Positions 18,005 to 27,811 of a stretch of 64,000 nt of DNA are shown one piece after another (within the stretch, counting starts at the first letter, position 1; each line of letters begins with the position of its first letter). The translations under genes and the position numbers were made by a program. Origin of the DNA: Streptomyces sp. NBC_01408 (lineage in GTDB: Bacteria > Actinomycetota > Actinomycetes > Streptomycetales > Streptomycetaceae); assembly GCF_026340255.1 (NCBI RefSeq), contig NZ_JAPEPJ010000001.1, positions 2,783,001 through 2,847,000 of the forward strand. Reading direction: 5' to 3'. Below the pieces are notes generated by a model that had not been told where the DNA came from, searched no databases, and saw only the letters and a program-made list of their open reading frames with translations.

Positions 18005-18319
18005 CACGACACCTCCTTGTCCACGCCGCGGGGCCGGCCGGGAGGCCGTCGGGGGAGCCGGCGCGTGGACAGTGACGATCACTCGGGGTTGTGCCCAGGC
18101 AACGACGCCGGGTGAGGGCAGGGGAGGGGCTGTCGTCCGCCTGTGACGGAACACCCGCGTAACCCGGATATGCGTGACACAAAGGGGACCCCTGTGACAG
18201 ATGCGCCACAGGGGTCGCCCGATTTCCGTGGGCCGGGGAGAGGAGGGGGGCCGGGCCGGGTCGGGAGGGGTTAGGGGTCGCCCGGGAGGGCCCGGTGGAG
18301 CCCGCCGCCGGAGGAGGGC
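18005..18319. other. Intergenic region upstream of the MerR-like gene
   Basis: 315 bp without a convincing gene. It contains the promoter region of the 66-residue MerR-like gene and, at 18187-18216, the hairpin that probably ends the iolG/iolE-like transcript. A TGTGAC word occurs twice (near 18142 and 18193). Confidence 0.5.
18187..18216 (-). terminator. Terminator of the iolE-iolG-like transcript
   Basis: A perfect 10-bp stem GACCCCTGTG (18187-18196) with CACAGGGGTC (18207-18216) and a 10-nt loop, about 100 bp past the iolG-like stop. On the minus strand it is followed shortly by TTT. Confidence 0.65.
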
Positions 18320-19336
18320 TCAGCGCTGGTAGAGGGCCGGTCGCTCCACCAGTTCCACCAGGGTCCGCACGCCGCCGCGCGCGGCCGCCAGCCCCGCCTC
18401 CGAGACCGCGGCCGCCGCGTAGCCGTCCCAGGCGTCCGGCCCCGTCACCCGGCCCCGCGCGGCCGCCGCCACCCAGCGCCGCAGCTGGCGGTCGTAGGCA
18501 TCGGCGAAGCGCACCGTGAAGTCCTGGTCGACCTCCCCGCCCCACCGGCCCCCGGACTGCACGACCATCGCGTGGCCGTCGCCGATCCGGGCCGTGCCGG
18601 ACTCGCCGACCGCCTCGCACTGCACCTGGTAGCCGAAGCCGCAGTTGACGAAGATCTCCACGTCGACGACGGCCCCGCCGGAGGTCTCCAGCAGCACCAG
18701 CCGGGGATCGCGCAGCCCCTCCGGAGCCGCCGACGCGGGCCCGGGGGAGAGCACCGACACCGCCGTGATCTCCTGCCCCAGCAGCCAGCGGGCCGCGTCC
18801 ACCTCGTGCACCACGGAATCGCTGATCAGCATGTCGCTCGTGAAGAAGGACGGCGAGGAGACGTTGCGGTGGCGGCAGTGCAGGAAGAGCGGCCGCCCGA
18901 TGCCGCCCGCGTCCAGCAGCTCCTTCAGCCGCTCGTACTCGGCGTCGTACCGCCGCATGAACCCCACCTGCACCAGGCGCCGGCCCAGCCGGCGTTCCGC
19001 CTCCATCACGCGCAGCGCACCGGCCGGGTCCGGGGTCAGCGGTTTCTCGCACAGCACCGGAAGCTCCCGCTCCAGCGCGTGCAGGATCGCTTCCTCGTGC
19101 GCGGGCCCGGGGGAAGCGATCAGTACGGCCTGGACACCAGGGGCGGCTATCGCCGCCGCCGGGTCGGTGTGCGCACTCGCACCGTCCAGGCGGCCCGCGA
19201 CCTCCTTGACCCGGTCCCCGTCCGGGTCGGCCACGGCCACCACCCGGGCCCCGCCCACGGTGCGGCCGATCCGGCGGACGTGGTCGGCGCCCATCTTCCC
19301 GGTGCCGATGACGGCGATACCGAGCGTGCTGGTCAT
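18320..19336 (-). CDS. iolG: Inositol 2-dehydrogenase-like Gfo/Idh/MocA oxidoreductase
   Basis: 338 residues. The N-terminal Rossmann domain has GTGKMG at 11-16 and the conserved EKP (in [10 protein letters not shown]). The C-terminal domain carries [15 protein letters not shown] with the Asp/His pair used in catalysis by this family. In the inositol pathway it would oxidise myo-inositol to 2-keto-myo-inositol with NAD+. The family alone covers many sugar dehydrogenases; the assignment leans on the neighbours, since the inosose dehydratase-like gene lies only 13 bp upstream and iolC-iolB-iolD-mmsA are divergent. The ATG at 19336 follows AAGGAGGAA. A GCG/GCC-rich tail region is normal for the genus. 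Confidence 0.82.
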   Translation of the reverse strand: MTSTLGIAVIGTGKMGADHVRRIGRTVGGARVVAVADPDGDRVKEVAGRLDGASAHTDPAAAIAAPGVQAVLIASPGPAHEEAILHALERELPVLCEKPLTPDPAGALRVMEAERRLGRRLVQVGFMRRYDAEYERLKELLDAGGIGRPLFLHCRHRNVSSPSFFTSDMLISDSVVHEVDAARWLLGQEITAVSVLSPGPASAAPEGLRDPRLVLLETSGGAVVDVEIFVNCGFGYQVQCEAVGESGTARIGDGHAMVVQSGGRWGGEVDQDFTVRFADAYDRQLRRWVAAAARGRVTGPDAWDGYAAAAVSEAGLAAARGGVRTLVELVERPALYQR

Positions 19337-19349
19337 GTCGGTTCCTCCT

Positions 19350-20261
19350 TCAGACGCCGCAGGAGCGCAGGTAGGCACGGGTACGGCGGGCGATCGGCAG
19401 CGGGCGGTCGGGCGGGCAGGGGTACATGTCCTGCTCCACGATGGCGAACAGGTCCACCCCGAGCCGCTGGGCCGCCGCCAGTACGGGCTCCAGTGCGGGC
19501 ACCCCCGACGGCGGTTCGCACATCACCCCGAGGCCCACGGCGGGGCCGAACGGCAGCTGCCGTTCGGTGACTTCGGCGAGGATCTGGGGGTCCACCTGCT
19601 TGAGGTGGAGGTAGCCGATCCGCTCGGCGAAGGCCTCGATCGCCTCGACGCTGTCGCCGCCGCAGTACGCGTAGTGCCCGGTGTCCAGGCACAGGGAGAC
19701 GAGCCCGGGGTCGGTGGCGTCGAGGAAGCGGGCCACGTTCGAAGGGGTGTCGATGTGGGTGTCGGCGTGCGGGTGGACGACGATCCGCAGCCCGTACCGG
19801 TCATGGACCTCCCGGCCCAGCCGCTCGGTCTGGGTGGTCAGTTCACGCCACTGACCGGCGGTGAGGGTGCGGTCCTCCCGTACCTCCCCGGTCTTGTCGT
19901 CCCGCCAGAAGGAGGGGATCACGACGAGATGGGCCGCGCCCATGGCCTGGGTGAGCGCCGCGATCCGCGACACGTGCGCCCAGGTGTCCTCCCACACGGC
20001 GGGCCCGTGATGGAGTCCGGTGAAGACGGTTCCGGCCGAGACCCGCAGTCCGCGCTTGGCCGTTTCCTCGGCGAGTCGGGCGGGATCCGTGGGCAGATAG
20101 CCGTAGGGGCCGAGCTCGATCCACTCGTACCCGGCGCCGGCGACCTCGTCGAGGAAACGCTCCCAAGGGGTCTGCCGGGGGTCGTCGGGAAACCAGACAC
20201 CCCAGGAGTCCGGAGCCGAACCGATGCGGATACGGGTCAACGCGGGTGGGGAGGACGTCAT
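19350..20261 (-). CDS. iolE: Inosose dehydratase-like TIM-barrel protein
   Basis: 303 residues of the sugar phosphate isomerase/epimerase TIM-barrel fold. The IolE hallmark near the N-terminus is clear ([13 protein letters not shown], then [11 protein letters not shown]). Metal ligands expected in the family are seen in [22 protein letters not shown] and the later LHLKQVD. The enzyme dehydrates 2-keto-myo-inositol to a trihydroxycyclohexane-dione using Mn2+ or Co2+. The ATG at 20261 is 49 bp from the divergent iolC start, so the two promoters must overlap and could share an operator. It is followed by the iolG-like gene after 13 bp. Confidence 0.88.
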   Translation of the reverse strand: MTSSPPALTRIRIGSAPDSWGVWFPDDPRQTPWERFLDEVAGAGYEWIELGPYGYLPTDPARLAEETAKRGLRVSAGTVFTGLHHGPAVWEDTWAHVSRIAALTQAMGAAHLVVIPSFWRDDKTGEVREDRTLTAGQWRELTTQTERLGREVHDRYGLRIVVHPHADTHIDTPSNVARFLDATDPGLVSLCLDTGHYAYCGGDSVEAIEAFAERIGYLHLKQVDPQILAEVTERQLPFGPAVGLGVMCEPPSGVPALEPVLAAAQRLGVDLFAIVEQDMYPCPPDRPLPIARRTRAYLRSCGV

Positions 20262-20310
20262 AGCGGCCACCTTAGGCGGGAGACGAGGGAGACGAGTGGG
20301 AGGACTGACT

Positions 20311-21288
20311 GTGACCGGCACCGGCGATCCGTTCGCGTTCGACCTGATCACGATGGGCCGGATCGGGGTGGATCTCTACCCGCTGACGACCGGCGTACCA
20401 CTGGCCGAGGCGGAGACCTTCGGCAAGTTCCTGGGCGGCTCCGCGGCGAACGTGGCCGTCGCCGCGGCCCGGCTGGGGCGGCGGGTGGCACTGATCACCC
20501 GTACCGGCGCGGACCCCTTCGGCGGGTATCTCCGCTCCGAGCTGCGGGGGTTCGGCGTGGACGACCGGTGGGCGACCGAGGTCGCCGGCCTCCCCACGCC
20601 GATCACCTTCTGCGAGATCTTCCCGCCCGACCGGTTCCCGCTGTACTTCTACCGGCTGCCGAAGGCCCCGGATCTGGAGATCGCGCCGGACGAGGTGGAC
20701 CTGGAGGCGGTACGGGCGGCCCGCGTCTTCTGGATGACGGGGACGGGCCTGAGCGAGGAGCCCTCGCGGGCGGCGACGCTGGCGGCGCTGGAGGCCCGTG
20801 CGGGGGCGGGTGCCCGGTCGGGGACGACGGTGTTCGACCTGGACTGGCGGCCGATGCTGTGGCGGGAGAAACCGGGGCCGTACTACGAACGGGCGCTGGG
20901 GTGGGCGACGGTGGCCGTCGGGAACACCGAGGAGTGCGAGATCGCCACGGGGGAGTCGCAGCCGTACGCGGCGGCGCGGGCGCTGCTCGCCGCCGGGGTG
21001 GAACTGGCGGTGGTCAAACGGGGCCCGGAAGGCGTGCTGGCCGTCCACCGGGACGGGACGGTGGCGGAGGTCCCCCCGGTGAAGGTCGAGGTGGTCAACG
21101 GGCTCGGCGCGGGGGACGCGTTCGGCGGGGCGCTGTGCCATGGGCTGCTCGCCGGGTGGGAGCTGGAGCGGGTCATCCGTTTCGCGAACGCGGCCGGGGC
21201 GATCGTGGCTTCGCGGCTGGCGTGCTCTTCGGCGATGCCGTTCTCTGACGAGGTCGAGGGGGTGTTGGGGCGTGGCGGTGGTGTCTGA
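20311..21288 (+). CDS. iolC: 5-dehydro-2-deoxygluconokinase-like PfkB kinase
   Basis: 325 residues from the GTG at 20311, which follows GGGAGG by 7 nt. A PfkB-family sugar kinase: LITMGRIGVDLYPL and GKFLGGSAANVAVAAARLG at the N-terminus, and the C-terminal signature NGLGAGDAFGGALCHGLL with the catalytic Asp. The ITFCEIFPPDRFPLYFYR segment is typical of IolC, which phosphorylates 5-dehydro-2-deoxy-D-gluconate. It is the first gene of the plus-strand inositol operon and its end overlaps the start of iolB. The in-frame GTG at 20296 has no ribosome site. Confidence 0.9.
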   Translation: MTGTGDPFAFDLITMGRIGVDLYPLTTGVPLAEAETFGKFLGGSAANVAVAAARLGRRVALITRTGADPFGGYLRSELRGFGVDDRWATEVAGLPTPITFCEIFPPDRFPLYFYRLPKAPDLEIAPDEVDLEAVRAARVFWMTGTGLSEEPSRAATLAALEARAGAGARSGTTVFDLDWRPMLWREKPGPYYERALGWATVAVGNTEECEIATGESQPYAAARALLAAGVELAVVKRGPEGVLAVHRDGTVAEVPPVKVEVVNGLGAGDAFGGALCHGLLAGWELERVIRFANAAGAIVASRLACSSAMPFSDEVEGVLGRGGGV

Positions 21289-22255
21289 GTGGGGGATGTC
21301 CTGGACGAGGCTGGTGGTGCTCGACCTGGCGCCGGGGGAGGCGTACGCGCACGAGTGCGGGGAGTCGGAGTGGATCGTGCTCCCGCTCGCGGGCGGGTGC
21401 GAGGTCCGCTGCCGGGGTTCCGCCCCAGGCCCCGCGCCTCAATCGCCGGCGGGGCTTCAGGATCGGGGCTCCGCCCCGGACCCCGCTCCTCAAACGCCGG
21501 AGGGGCTGGATCATTCAGCCTCGCCGGCGTTTGAGGCGCGGGGGTCTGGGGGCGGAGCCCCCAGCAGCGGTCCGCAGACGTTCGAACTGCGCGGGCGCGA
21601 CGGGGTGTTCGCGGGGGTCACCGACTTCGCGTACCTGCCCCGCGACGGCCACGCCGAAATCCGCTCGGCCGAAGGCGGGCGCTTCGCCCTCGCCGGGGCA
21701 CGCTGCGAGCGCAGGCTCCCCGCCCGGTACGGGCCGGCCGGGGGCGTCCCCGTGGAGCTGCGCGGCGCGGGCCACTGCTCGCGGCAGGTCAACAACTTCG
21801 CCGCCGCCGGCCCGGCCGGCTTCGACTGCGACCGGCTGATCGCCGTAGAGGTACTCACCCCCGGCGGGAACTGGTCCTCGTACCCGCCCCACAAGCACGA
21901 CGAGCACCACCCCGGCCAGGAGTCCCGCCTGGAGGAGATCTACTACTTCGAGATCGCCCCGCACGGGGACACCCCCGGGCTCGGCTACCAGCGCGTCTCC
22001 CCCTCCCCGGCGGGGAAGACCGACATCCTGGCCGAGGTGCGGACCGGGGACGCCGTGCTCATCCCGGACGGCTGGCACGGGCCGTCCATCGCCGCCCCCG
22101 GGCACGACATGTACTACCTGAACGTGATGGCCGGACCGTCCGGGCCCCGCGCGTGGCTGATCCGGGACCACCCGGACCACGGCTGGATCCGGGACACCTG
22201 GGCGGGGCAGGAAACCGACCCCCGGCTGCCCCTCTACCGCGCGGAGGACCGATGA
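21272..22255 (+). CDS. iolB: 5-deoxy-glucuronate isomerase with in-frame repeat insertion
   Basis: About 327 residues from the GTG at 21272 (GAGGGGG 9 nt upstream); the ATG at 21296 is an alternative. IolB isomerises 5-deoxy-glucuronate to 5-dehydro-2-deoxygluconate. The bicupin is recognisable: GESEWIVLPLAGGCEV, GVTDFAYLPRD, the metal-binding YPPHKHDEHH, then EIYYFEI and IPDGWHGPS. Two oddities. Between GGCEV and FELRGRD lies a stretch of about 50 Pro/Gly/Ala-rich residues encoded by three copies of a repeat that normally sits between Streptomyces genes. Also, the usual N-terminal segment before the first cupin strands seems to be missing. The frame stays open, so the protein may still work. 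It overlaps iolC by 17 bp and iolD by 4 bp (ATGA). Confidence 0.82.
   Translation: MAVVSEWGMSWTRLVVLDLAPGEAYAHECGESEWIVLPLAGGCEVRCRGSAPGPAPQSPAGLQDRGSAPDPAPQTPEGLDHSASPAFEARGSGGGAPSSGPQTFELRGRDGVFAGVTDFAYLPRDGHAEIRSAEGGRFALAGARCERRLPARYGPAGGVPVELRGAGHCSRQVNNFAAAGPAGFDCDRLIAVEVLTPGGNWSSYPPHKHDEHHPGQESRLEEIYYFEIAPHGDTPGLGYQRVSPSPAGKTDILAEVRTGDAVLIPDGWHGPSIAAPGHDMYYLNVMAGPSGPRAWLIRDHPDHGWIRDTWAGQETDPRLPLYRAEDR
21414..21564 (+). repeat. Three REP-like Streptomyces repeat units inside iolB
   Basis: Two direct units (21414-21456 and 21465-21510: GGGGTTCCGCCCC/GGGGCTCCGCCCC followed by CCCCG.TCCTCAA.CGCCGG) and one inverted unit (21516-21564: CGCCGGCGTTTGAGGCGCGG then GGGGGCGGAGCCCCC). The unit type is one I know as common between genes in Streptomyces. 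The whole block keeps the iolB frame open. Confidence 0.85.
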
Positions 22256-24126
22256 GGCTCACCGTCGCCCAGGCCCTCGTACGGTTCCTGGGCTGTCAGT
22301 ACACCGAGCGCGACGGCCGCAGGCAGCGGCTGGTCGCCGCCACCTGGGGGATCTTCGGGCACGGCAACGTCGCCGGCATCGGCCAGGCCCTGCTGGAGAG
22401 CGGCCCGCGGACGATGCCCTTCCTCCAGGGCCGCAACGAGCAGGCCATGGTGCACGCCGCCGTGGGCTACTCCCGCCAGTGCGGGCGGCTCTCCGCGCAC
22501 GCCGTCACCACCTCCATCGGGCCCGGCGCCACCAACCTCGTCACCGGCGCCGCCCTCGCCACGATCAACCGGATCCCGGTGCTCCTGCTCCCCGGCGACA
22601 CCTTCGCCACCCGGCCCGCCGATCCCGTCCTCCAGCAGCTGGAGGTCCCGTACGCGGGGGACGTCTCCGTCAACGACACCCTGCGGCCCGTCTCCCGCTA
22701 CTTCGACCGGATCACCCGCCCCGAGGCCCTGGTCCCCGCCGCCCTCCAGGCCATGCGGGTGCTCACGGACCCCGTGCAGAGCGGCGCCGTCACCCTCGCG
22801 CTGCCGCAGGACGTGCAGGTGGAGGCGTACGACTGGCCCGAGGAGTTCTTCGCCGACCGGGTGTGGGGCGTCCGCAGGCCCCGGCCCGACCGTACGGAGC
22901 TCGCGGCCGCCGCCGAGGCCGTACGGGGCTCCGCGCGCCCCCTGGTCGTGGCCGGCGGCGGGATCCGGCACAGCGGGGCCCAGGCTGCGCTGGCCGCCTT
23001 CGCCGCGGCCACCGGGATCCCGGTGGCCGCCACCCAGGCGGGCAAGGGCGCCCTGCCGTACGACCACCCCGCGGACGTGGGCGGGATCGGGCACACGGGG
23101 ACGGCCACCGCCGGCGCCCTGGCCCGGGAGGCCGACCTCGTCATCGCCGCCGGGACCCGGCTGACCGACTTCACCACCGCCTCCGCGACCCTGTTCCAGA
23201 ACCCGGCCGTCCGGTTCATCGGCCTCAACCTCGACCCGTACGACGCCCACAAGCTCGCCGCCCGCCCGCTGGTCGCCGACGCCCGCGAGGGGCTGGACGC
23301 GCTGCGGGAGGCGGTTTCCGGCCACCGGGTGGATCCCGAGTACGAGACGGCGTACGGGCAGGCGAAGAGCCACTGGGAGGCCAGCGTCGACCGCGCCTAC
23401 GCCCTGCCCGCCTCCGACGAGGACGCCCCGCCCACCCAGGCCCAGGTCCTCGGGCTGCTCGACGCCCTCGTCGACGGCACCGACATCCTGGTCAACGCGG
23501 CCGGATCCCTCCCCGGCGACCTGCACAAGCTGTGGCGGGCCCGCTCGGCCGACCAGTACCACGTCGAGTACGGCTACTCCTGCATGGGCTACGAGATCCC
23601 GGCCGCGATCGGGGTGGCGCTGGCCGCGCCCGGCCGGCCGGTGTGGGCGCTGGTCGGCGACGGGACGTACCTGATGAACCCGACGGAGATCGTCACGGCC
23701 GTCCAGGAGGGAATCCCGGTCAAGGTGGTGATCCTCGACAACCACGGGTACGCCTCCATCGGAGGCCTGTCGCAGGCGGTGGGCGGCGAGGGCTTCGGCA
23801 CGGCGTACCGCTTCCGGGCGGCCGACGCCTCGTACACGGGCGACCCCCTGCCGGTGGACCTCGCGGCCAACGCGGCCTCCCTCGGGATGGCTGTGATCCG
23901 CGCCCGCACCGTACGTGACCTGCGGGAAGCCCTCGCCGAGGCGCGCTCGGCGACGCGTCCCACATGTGTCTACGTACAGACCCGAACGCCCGACACTGTG
24001 TCGGGCCCACCCCCGGCAGCGGCGTGGTGGGATGTTCCTGTGGCCGAGACCGCGACCCGCAAGGCGGCGGCCCAGGCCCGTGAAGAGTACGACCGGCAAG
24101 CCGCGCAGCGACGTCGCCATCTGTGA
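22252..24126 (+). CDS. iolD: Trihydroxycyclohexane-1,2-dione hydrolase
   Basis: 624 residues. A thiamine-diphosphate enzyme that opens the ring of 3D-trihydroxycyclohexane-1,2-dione in inositol breakdown. The N-terminal Pyr domain has the catalytic Glu in QGRNEQAMVH. The central domain starts near LVVAGGGIRHSGA. The C-terminal PP domain has the TPP motif GDGTYLMNP...ILDNHGY. IolD-specific length and the LQGRNEQ context separate it from acetolactate synthase. The ATG at 22252 overlaps the iolB stop (ATGA), a sign of translational coupling; mmsA starts 11 bp after its stop. Confidence 0.93.
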   Translation: MRLTVAQALVRFLGCQYTERDGRRQRLVAATWGIFGHGNVAGIGQALLESGPRTMPFLQGRNEQAMVHAAVGYSRQCGRLSAHAVTTSIGPGATNLVTGAALATINRIPVLLLPGDTFATRPADPVLQQLEVPYAGDVSVNDTLRPVSRYFDRITRPEALVPAALQAMRVLTDPVQSGAVTLALPQDVQVEAYDWPEEFFADRVWGVRRPRPDRTELAAAAEAVRGSARPLVVAGGGIRHSGAQAALAAFAAATGIPVAATQAGKGALPYDHPADVGGIGHTGTATAGALAREADLVIAAGTRLTDFTTASATLFQNPAVRFIGLNLDPYDAHKLAARPLVADAREGLDALREAVSGHRVDPEYETAYGQAKSHWEASVDRAYALPASDEDAPPTQAQVLGLLDALVDGTDILVNAAGSLPGDLHKLWRARSADQYHVEYGYSCMGYEIPAAIGVALAAPGRPVWALVGDGTYLMNPTEIVTAVQEGIPVKVVILDNHGYASIGGLSQAVGGEGFGTAYRFRAADASYTGDPLPVDLAANAASLGMAVIRARTVRDLREALAEARSATRPTCVYVQTRTPDTVSGPPPAAAWWDVPVAETATRKAAAQAREEYDRQAAQRRRHL

Positions 24127-24137
24127 AGGAGCAAGGC

Positions 24138-25637
<1,500 letters not shown>

Positions 25638-25650
25638 CACCCCCCGCACG

Positions 25651-25691
25651 GCAGAACCCCCGGCCAACCCTCACCGGCCGGGGGTTCCTGC
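25651..25691 (+). terminator. Terminator of the inositol operon
   Basis: An 11-bp stem AACCCCCGGCC (25655-25665) with GGCCGGGGGTT (25676-25686), extended by GCAG/CTGC across a bulged C. It lies 14 bp after the mmsA stop and is part of the left copy of the long direct repeat. Confidence 0.85.
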
Positions 25692-25695
25692 TGTC
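25657..25695 (+). repeat. Left copy of 39-bp direct repeat bounding the island
   Basis: 39 bp starting CCCCCGGCCAACCCTCACCG and ending TTCCTGCTGTC. The right copy at 29382-29420 differs at one base (C/T in the stem). Similarity extends upstream in broken form (ACTGACACCCCC before both). The interval of 3.7 kb holds the lower-GC small-gene island. Confidence 0.75.
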
Positions 25696-25754
25696 TTCGA
25701 AGCCGCCTGACCTCACGTAGGACGGTCCGGTCTTCCGAGTGCTCCCCAGGTCCG

Positions 25755-25772
25755 GTTTCCAGTAACGGAAAC
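25755..25772 (+). promoter_or_regulatory. Candidate operator of the small-gene island
   Basis: A perfect inverted repeat GTTTCC-AGTAAC-GGAAAC, 73 bp before the start of the first island gene. Its position suggests an autoregulatory site for the XRE-type regulator encoded three genes downstream. No second copy was noticed in the window. Confidence 0.45.
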
Positions 25773-25844
25773 TCGAACCCCTTGTTCCTCCCGGGTGGAG
25801 CCCGCGAGCATCGGACACAACACCCGACAACGAGGGGGCAGCCT

Positions 25845-26036
25845 GTGAAGCTGACACGACTGGTGGGCTCGTGCGACGAGGGCGAGTGCCCCACCATCTA
25901 CGCCACGGACCGGGGCACGCTCGCCATCCAGGGGGACAAGGTGGCTGACCACGGGCTGGAGATCCCGGCTCACGAAACCCTGGTGGAAATCCCCATCGAG
26001 CTCATCCGAAAGGCTATCAGTGACAACCTCATCTAA
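25845..26036 (+). CDS. Small protein, first gene of DUF6879/XRE operon
   Basis: 63 residues from the GTG at 25845, 6 nt after GAGGGGG. Acidic, no signal or membrane segment; it begins MKLTRLVGSCDEGECPTIYA and ends in a helix PIELIRKAISDNLI. I know similar short proteins ahead of DUF6879 and DUF5753 genes in Streptomyces but no function. The DUF6879-like gene starts inside its last 17 bp, so the two are translationally coupled. It may be the small partner of a Scr1/Scr2-like toxin-antitoxin-like or regulatory set. Confidence 0.7.
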   Translation: MKLTRLVGSCDEGECPTIYATDRGTLAIQGDKVADHGLEIPAHETLVEIPIELIRKAISDNLI

Positions 26037-26547
26037 GACGCTGGGAGATTGGCTCAAGGACTTCGACCGCGAAGCCTTCCGCCTGGAGACCCTGGACGAT
26101 TACGGCAAGTCGGGTGGAGTCGATGCCTATCACGCCTTCCTTGCCGGTGAGCCGCAGCCTGAGGAATACAAGGCGGCCGAATGGATGGCGACGGTCGGAA
26201 ACGCTGTCCAGTCGGGAAAGCGAATCTATCGCGTCCACATCCTCGCCCGTCCGCTCACCGACTACCTCCGGTTCGAACTCTCCTGGGGGTATCGCCGGAA
26301 CATGGCAGTGGGGGAAGAGTTCTTCATCCTGGACACCACGAGCCAGGAAAACCCGATTCCTGATGCCCCGGACTTCTGGCTCTTCGATGAGCGCACCGTC
26401 GGAGCCATGAGTTACGACGGAGAAGGTAAGTACCTGGGCGTTGACTTCCTCGGGGAAGACCAACTGTCCCGGTTCTTGGCGTACAGGGATGCGGCGATGG
26501 CTCAAGCCGTGCCGTTCCCTGAATGGTGGGCAAAGTACGGCGAGTGA
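26020..26547 (+). CDS. DUF6879-like protein
   Basis: 175 residues from the GTG at 26020 (AAAGG 6 nt upstream). Recognisable features are the N-terminal LGDWLKDFDREAFRLETLDDYG, the central Lys/Arg-rich IYRVHILARPLTDYLRFELSWGYRRN, the FWLFDERTVGAMSYDGEG stretch and the C-terminal AYRDAAMAQAVPFPEWWAKY. These match the family I know as DUF6879, usually encoded with an XRE/DUF5753 regulator. It has no signal peptide. The alternation of basic and aromatic residues suggests a nucleic-acid or small-ligand contact, but this is inference. Base composition is lower in GC than the flanking inositol genes. It overlaps its neighbours on both sides. Confidence 0.75.
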   Translation: MTTSSKTLGDWLKDFDREAFRLETLDDYGKSGGVDAYHAFLAGEPQPEEYKAAEWMATVGNAVQSGKRIYRVHILARPLTDYLRFELSWGYRRNMAVGEEFFILDTTSQENPIPDAPDFWLFDERTVGAMSYDGEGKYLGVDFLGEDQLSRFLAYRDAAMAQAVPFPEWWAKYGE

Positions 26548-27374
26548 ACAAGTCAAGCCTTGGGTCAGCGCTGCGGGTATTGCGGGAGTCCTCCGGTCTG
26601 GAGGCCAAAGCGGTTGCCCGTGGCGCTGCCATGTCTCGATCCAAGCTGTCCAAGATTGAGAACGGGAACACGGCAGCAAGTGTCACGGACGTTGACTGCA
26701 TCCTCACGGCTATAGGGGTATCAGACGAGGTCAAGGCCGAGTTCATGGCTGTCGCCAGAGAGGCTGCCACGGAAGTAACGGCCTGGCGACTGATCCGCCG
26801 ACTCGGATATAGCCGCAAACAGCAGCAGGTGCAGTCCCTTGAGTCGCAAACGGCACTGCTGCGCTTGTTTCAGCCCTCACTCATTCCCGGGCTACTCCAG
26901 ACACCCGAATATGTTCGGGCAGTTTTCGCGCGGAGGGGCCTGTCGGAAGTACAGGTTGAGCGCACCATCGGTGCGAGGCTGGCACGGCAAAGTGTTCTGT
27001 ATTCGGAAGAGAAGGCCTTCCGTTTCGTCATCACGGAATCTGTCCTCCGGTGGCGCATCGTTCCACCCCTGGTGATGGTGGGGCAGCTTGACCGGCTGAT
27101 TTCCGTCTCGCGGCTACCTAACGTCGATATCCGCGTTGTTGCGCTATCAGCCGCACAGGTGGATTTTCCAGGACACTCGTTCTCAATCAAGGACGAGCGC
27201 ACGGTAACAATTGAAACGGTCCATGCAGAAACGGTCGTGACCGACCCCAGGGATGTTGCCCTGTACGTATCCAAGTTCGAAGGATTCAGCCGGACTGCGG
27301 TGGCCGGCGACGATATGCGGGCCCTGATCGAAGCCATCCGAGACGGGTTTTTGCGCGAACAGGAAACAGGCTAG
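26544..27374 (+). CDS. XRE-family regulator with DUF5753-like domain (Scr1-like)
   Basis: 276 residues from the GTG at 26544, overlapping the previous stop as GTGA; an ATG at 26523 is possible. The N-terminal helix-turn-helix is LGSALRVLRESSGLEAKAVA with the RSKLSKIENGNTA recognition segment. From about 90 the DUF5753 pattern appears: LLRLFQPSLIPGLLQTPEYVRAV, then ARQSVLY, ESVLRWRI and VDIRVVAL. Such proteins (Scr1 of S. coelicolor is the named example) act as antitoxin-like regulators with a small partner, commonly DUF397; here DUF6879 takes that place. It probably binds the GTTTCC-N6-GGAAAC site upstream. Codon use is distinctly less GC-biased than the chromosome around it. Confidence 0.85.
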   Translation: MNKSSLGSALRVLRESSGLEAKAVARGAAMSRSKLSKIENGNTAASVTDVDCILTAIGVSDEVKAEFMAVAREAATEVTAWRLIRRLGYSRKQQQVQSLESQTALLRLFQPSLIPGLLQTPEYVRAVFARRGLSEVQVERTIGARLARQSVLYSEEKAFRFVITESVLRWRIVPPLVMVGQLDRLISVSRLPNVDIRVVALSAAQVDFPGHSFSIKDERTVTIETVHAETVVTDPRDVALYVSKFEGFSRTAVAGDDMRALIEAIRDGFLREQETG

Positions 27375-27440
27375 GAACGCCTTCCGCTCCCGGTCACTAT
27401 TGCTGCCGACGCAGCGAAGGTGACGTGAAGGGACGCGGTG

Positions 27441-27632
27441 ATGGCGGAAACGACGGCACAGCAGCAGGCGGCGAAACTCTTTCCAAACCCTTGGGCTGTG
27501 GCACCCGCGAGTTGCGATCAGTGCCAGAAGTACGCACGCATCCGCGCTCTGGCCAAAGGCCCCTGTAGGGGCACGGTCGTCGCGGACATGAACGTATTGA
27601 TCCGGAGCCACGCCGCTCAGGGGCACCGGTGA
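27441..27632 (+). CDS. Small cysteine-containing protein, unknown
   Basis: 63 residues from the ATG at 27441, 7 nt after AAGGGA. Contains CDQCQKYARIRALAKGPC, a possible metal-binding or disulfide patch, and a His/Arg end. No family recognised. The next gene begins inside its stop (GTGA at 27629), so the three genes 27441-28152 form a coupled set. Confidence 0.6.
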   Translation: MAETTAQQQAAKLFPNPWAVAPASCDQCQKYARIRALAKGPCRGTVVADMNVLIRSHAAQGHR

Positions 27633-27811
27633 CCATGACCTTGCGTGTCTCCCATGACGGCGGCCGCACCTTCGGTGGAGCGGTTGTGTACCCGACCGAC
27701 CGTACGGAGAAGCCGCTCACCCCGGCGGCGTCCGCCCGGTGGCCGCCGTGCCAGTGCCCGCGCTGCCGCACGAGGGCAACCGCACCCAGCCGGGAGGAGG
27801 CGCAGCCATGA
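27629..27811 (+). CDS. Small protein with CxCxxC motif, unknown
   Basis: 60 residues, GTG at 27629 overlapping the previous stop by 4 bp and itself overlapped by the next ATG (ATGA). The N-terminal part (MTLRVSHDGGRTFGGAVVYP) looks strand-rich; CQCPRCRTR near residue 42 could bind a metal. Supported mainly by its tight coupling to both neighbours. Confidence 0.5.
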   Translation: MTMTLRVSHDGGRTFGGAVVYPTDRTEKPLTPAASARWPPCQCPRCRTRATAPSREEAQP

